Position numbers and translations under genes: made by a program. Under the pieces are notes generated by a model that worked only from the letters and a program-made list of their open reading frames with translations, was not told where the DNA came from and did not search any database. A stretch of DNA of 5,337 bases, from positions 1-5,337 of the forward strand of contig JAGVKC010000004.1 of the NCBI GenBank assembly GCA_020050775.1, written 5' to 3'. Below are positions 4,238 through 5,337 of this stretch, piece by piece. Source of the DNA: Minisyncoccota bacterium. Its GTDB lineage: Bacteria > Patescibacteriota > Minisyncoccia > Phycocordibacterales > SBAW01. Each line of letters starts with the position of its first letter. Within the stretch, counting starts at the first letter, position 1.

Positions 4238-4630
4238 GTGAGTAGTGAAAAAGAGTGTAAGTATTGCGGAGGTTATTTCCCTGAAGATGCTTTTGGGGTT
4301 GCCGCAACCAGACCTCATAAGGTGTATCGTAGGAGAAAATGTCGTGATTGTTATAGAACGACAAAATTATCTCTTGCCAGTCGTTATCTTCAGTGGATAA
4401 ATGAGCAAAAACAGGAAAGAGGTTGTGGTCGATGCGGAATCAAAGATCCCAGAGTGCTTGATTTCCATCACAAAGATTGAAAGGAGAAAGAATTTAGTAT
4501 AGGCTCATTTAGAAGGGCTGTTGGGTTCGAAAGAATTCAAAAAGAGGTTGAAAAGTGCGAAGTAGTTTGTGCGAATTGTCATAGAATCTTACACGAAGAA
4601 GAAAGATCTAAAGAAAAAAACGGGGCGTAG
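4238..4630 (+). pseudogene. HNH endonuclease gene interrupted by an in-frame TGA
   Basis: From the GTG at 4238 the frame reads 80 residues to TGA (4478-4480) and continues in the same frame for 49 more residues to TAG (4628-4630). The two halves make one HNH protein. There is a zinc-ribbon pair C7xxC10 with C35xxC38, then the HNH core C63xxC66 and LDFHHKD (74-80), then, after the stop, a FSIGS segment and C111-A-N-C114-H (CANCHR). The stop removes the second cysteine pair and final His, so the short product should lack a complete metal site. Family members usually have a residue here in a 'HHkDp..k.F.i' context, so TGA replaces one codon without a frameshift. Possible causes are a nonsense mutation, a sequencing error, readthrough or recoding; other genes argue for the standard code. 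The last codons overlap the first 10 bases of tRNA-Pro. Confidence 0.75.
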
Positions 4631-4691
4631 TATATCGGTAGTACACCTGCTTTGGGAGCAGGAAGGCCCGGTCCGATTCCGGGCGCCCCGA
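4621..4691 (+). tRNA. tRNA-Pro(UGG), CCA not encoded
   Basis: A complete 71-base cloverleaf. The acceptor stem CGGGGCG/CGCCCCG is a perfect 7 bp, and the C at the first position is usual for bacterial tRNA-Pro. D-stem GTAT/GTAC has one G-T pair. The anticodon stem CCTGC/GCAGG has loop TTTGGGA, giving anticodon TGG (UGG, all CCN by wobble). T-stem CCCGG/CCGGG encloses TCCGATT. Discriminator A (4691) is followed by CAT, not CCA. The 5' end overlaps the remnant HNH frame and the 3' end is one base from the NUDIX start codon. I see no dedicated promoter, so it is probably co-transcribed with its neighbours. Confidence 0.96.
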
Positions 4692-4692
4692 C

Positions 4693-5106
4693 ATGAAGGA
4701 TACGCAGTTTGATGCGCATAAAGCTCTCATAATTCCTGTTACTCAAGATTCAAAAATCTTTATTCAAGACAGGCATGGCCACAAGAAGCCTGATTGGGGA
4801 TATTTTGGTGGCTCAATTGAGGAAGGGGAGAGTCCTGTTCAGGCGGTTATTCGTGAAACCAAAGAAGAGCTCAGTATTGATATTCAAGAAAGCGACCTGA
4901 TAAATTTGGGTACTTCTGTTACAGATTGGGATGGATACAAAATCATCCGTTATCTCTTTCTATATCCAACTGACCAAAAAGAATTTGATGTAAAAGAAGG
5001 AAGGGGCGGCCTCTGGCTCACATTTGAAGAAGCGACGGATCGCATGGACGACGCTGATCGCTTTAAAGAGGTATCAGAAAGAATTCGCGTGGCGCTGAAA
5101 AAATAA
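4693..5106 (+). CDS. NUDIX hydrolase
   Basis: 137 residues, a single NUDIX domain. The family hydrolyses nucleoside diphosphates linked to another group, for example damaged or excess NTPs, dinucleoside polyphosphates or sugar nucleotides; substrate cannot be told from this sequence. The Nudix box runs from G40 to I62: G40-x5-E46-x7-R54-E55-x2-E58-E59. The glycine normally two residues after EE is Ser (S61), a tolerated deviation; the metal-binding glutamates are all present. GYFGGSIEEGE precedes it in the usual way. A C-terminal LWLTFEEA segment is typical for the fold. The ATG is one base after the discriminator base of tRNA-Pro, with no room for a ribosome-binding site outside the tRNA. 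The stop is followed after 7 bases by the next gene, suggesting one transcript. Confidence 0.93.
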   Translation: MKDTQFDAHKALIIPVTQDSKIFIQDRHGHKKPDWGYFGGSIEEGESPVQAVIRETKEELSIDIQESDLINLGTSVTDWDGYKIIRYLFLYPTDQKEFDVKEGRGGLWLTFEEATDRMDDADRFKEVSERIRVALKK

Positions 5107-5113
5107 ATTTACT

Positions 5114-5337
5114 ATGGAGACTATGTATTCACTTGAATGGTTTCAAAACAGAGCGTTAGATTCTCTCAAGAAAACAGAGGACAACACTTGGGACTATTCA
5201 GACTCCCTTCTTCTCTATATGCCAAAGGGGGCAGTCGGCTACGAATCTATCCAAAAAGAAGGGGTGCCGTATTTCGATATGGTCACTAAGCCTGAGCGTG
5301 CGTATTTGCAGAGTGTTGCAGAGCAGATGGCTCGTGA
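5114..5337 (+). CDS. Unidentified protein, N-terminal part (runs off the window)
   Basis: The frame is open from ATG 5114 to the window end (74 complete codons, then two bases). It encodes a soluble-looking N-terminus rich in aromatic residues (WFQNRALDSL, then a stretch around SLLLYMPKG and PYFDMVTKPERAYL). The layout 'LLYmpkGavgYEsI...pYFdmvTkpErayL' is loosely like the N-terminal region of histidine-specific methyltransferases of the EgtD type, where a Y-rich segment precedes the methyltransferase domain, but the SAM-binding region lies outside the window, so I do not assign a function. A second in-frame ATG at 5123 is preceded by GGAG, but only 3 bases away. It starts 7 bases after the NUDIX stop and is likely co-transcribed. 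Confidence 0.75.
   Translation, partial: METMYSLEWFQNRALDSLKKTEDNTWDYSDSLLLYMPKGAVGYESIQKEGVPYFDMVTKPERAYLQSVAEQMAR

Noticed and set aside
4391..4399. AGTGGATAA as a further DnaA box
   Set aside because: It is inside the HNH coding frame and has a mismatch; no cluster around it.
4478..4480. Alternative genetic code with TGA read as Gly
   Set aside because: All other genes are complete under the standard code with ordinary Gly codons and no internal TGA.

Overview
The window looks like a chromosomal segment from a small-genome bacterium, most plausibly a Candidate Phyla Radiation (Patescibacteria, Parcubacteria-like) lineage. This is an inference. It rests on short, tightly packed genes, several starts without a Shine-Dalgarno sequence, a helix-turn-helix/'YWGEG' protein and a zinc-ribbon HNH protein of types I associate with these genomes, and tRNA genes packed against protein genes. 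The standard genetic code fits: the 491-codon cca gene has no internal TGA, and yraN ends in TGA.

Layout. Positions 1-399 hold the C-terminal part of an exonuclease III-type AP endonuclease (+), followed by a strong hairpin terminator. Positions 441-697 are a convergent intergenic region with short hairpins, a direct repeat and inverted copies of TAAAGGACA. Positions 698-2173 (-) encode a full-length CCA-adding tRNA nucleotidyltransferase with an HD domain. Positions 2189-2527 have no gene but many inverted repeats, and carry partial copies of the neighbouring tRNA-Arg. tRNA-Arg(UCG) lies at 2528-2603 (-) with a good promoter. A diverging HTH protein gene (2692-3351, +) ends exactly where tRNA-Gly(GCC) begins (3352-3422). 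Behind tRNA-Gly is a structured, tRNA-like segment (3446-3563) ending in a near-perfect copy of the tRNA-Gly 3' end. Then come a consensus DnaA box and further TAAAGGACA copies (3580-3676), yraN (3736-4125), another TAAAGGACA pair, an HNH nuclease gene broken by an in-frame TGA (4238-4630), tRNA-Pro(UGG) (4621-4691), a NUDIX hydrolase starting one base after that tRNA (4693-5106), and the start of an unidentified gene running off the window (5114-5337).

How the parts relate. The theme is tRNA and nucleic-acid maintenance. Two of the three tRNA genes (Gly, Pro) do not encode CCA, so they need the CCA-adding enzyme encoded nearby; tRNA-Arg encodes CCA itself. The two nuclease- or DNA-binding-type genes each end flush with, or overlap, the 5' end of a tRNA gene. 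tRNA-Arg and tRNA-Gly each have a same-orientation copy of their own 3' end 130-138 bases downstream, with a pairable T-stem but an enlarged T-loop. The 9-mer TAAAGGACA occurs nine times, always in the sense direction of the nearest transcription unit and mostly just beyond gene ends. These last two patterns are the least explained and most interesting parts of the window.
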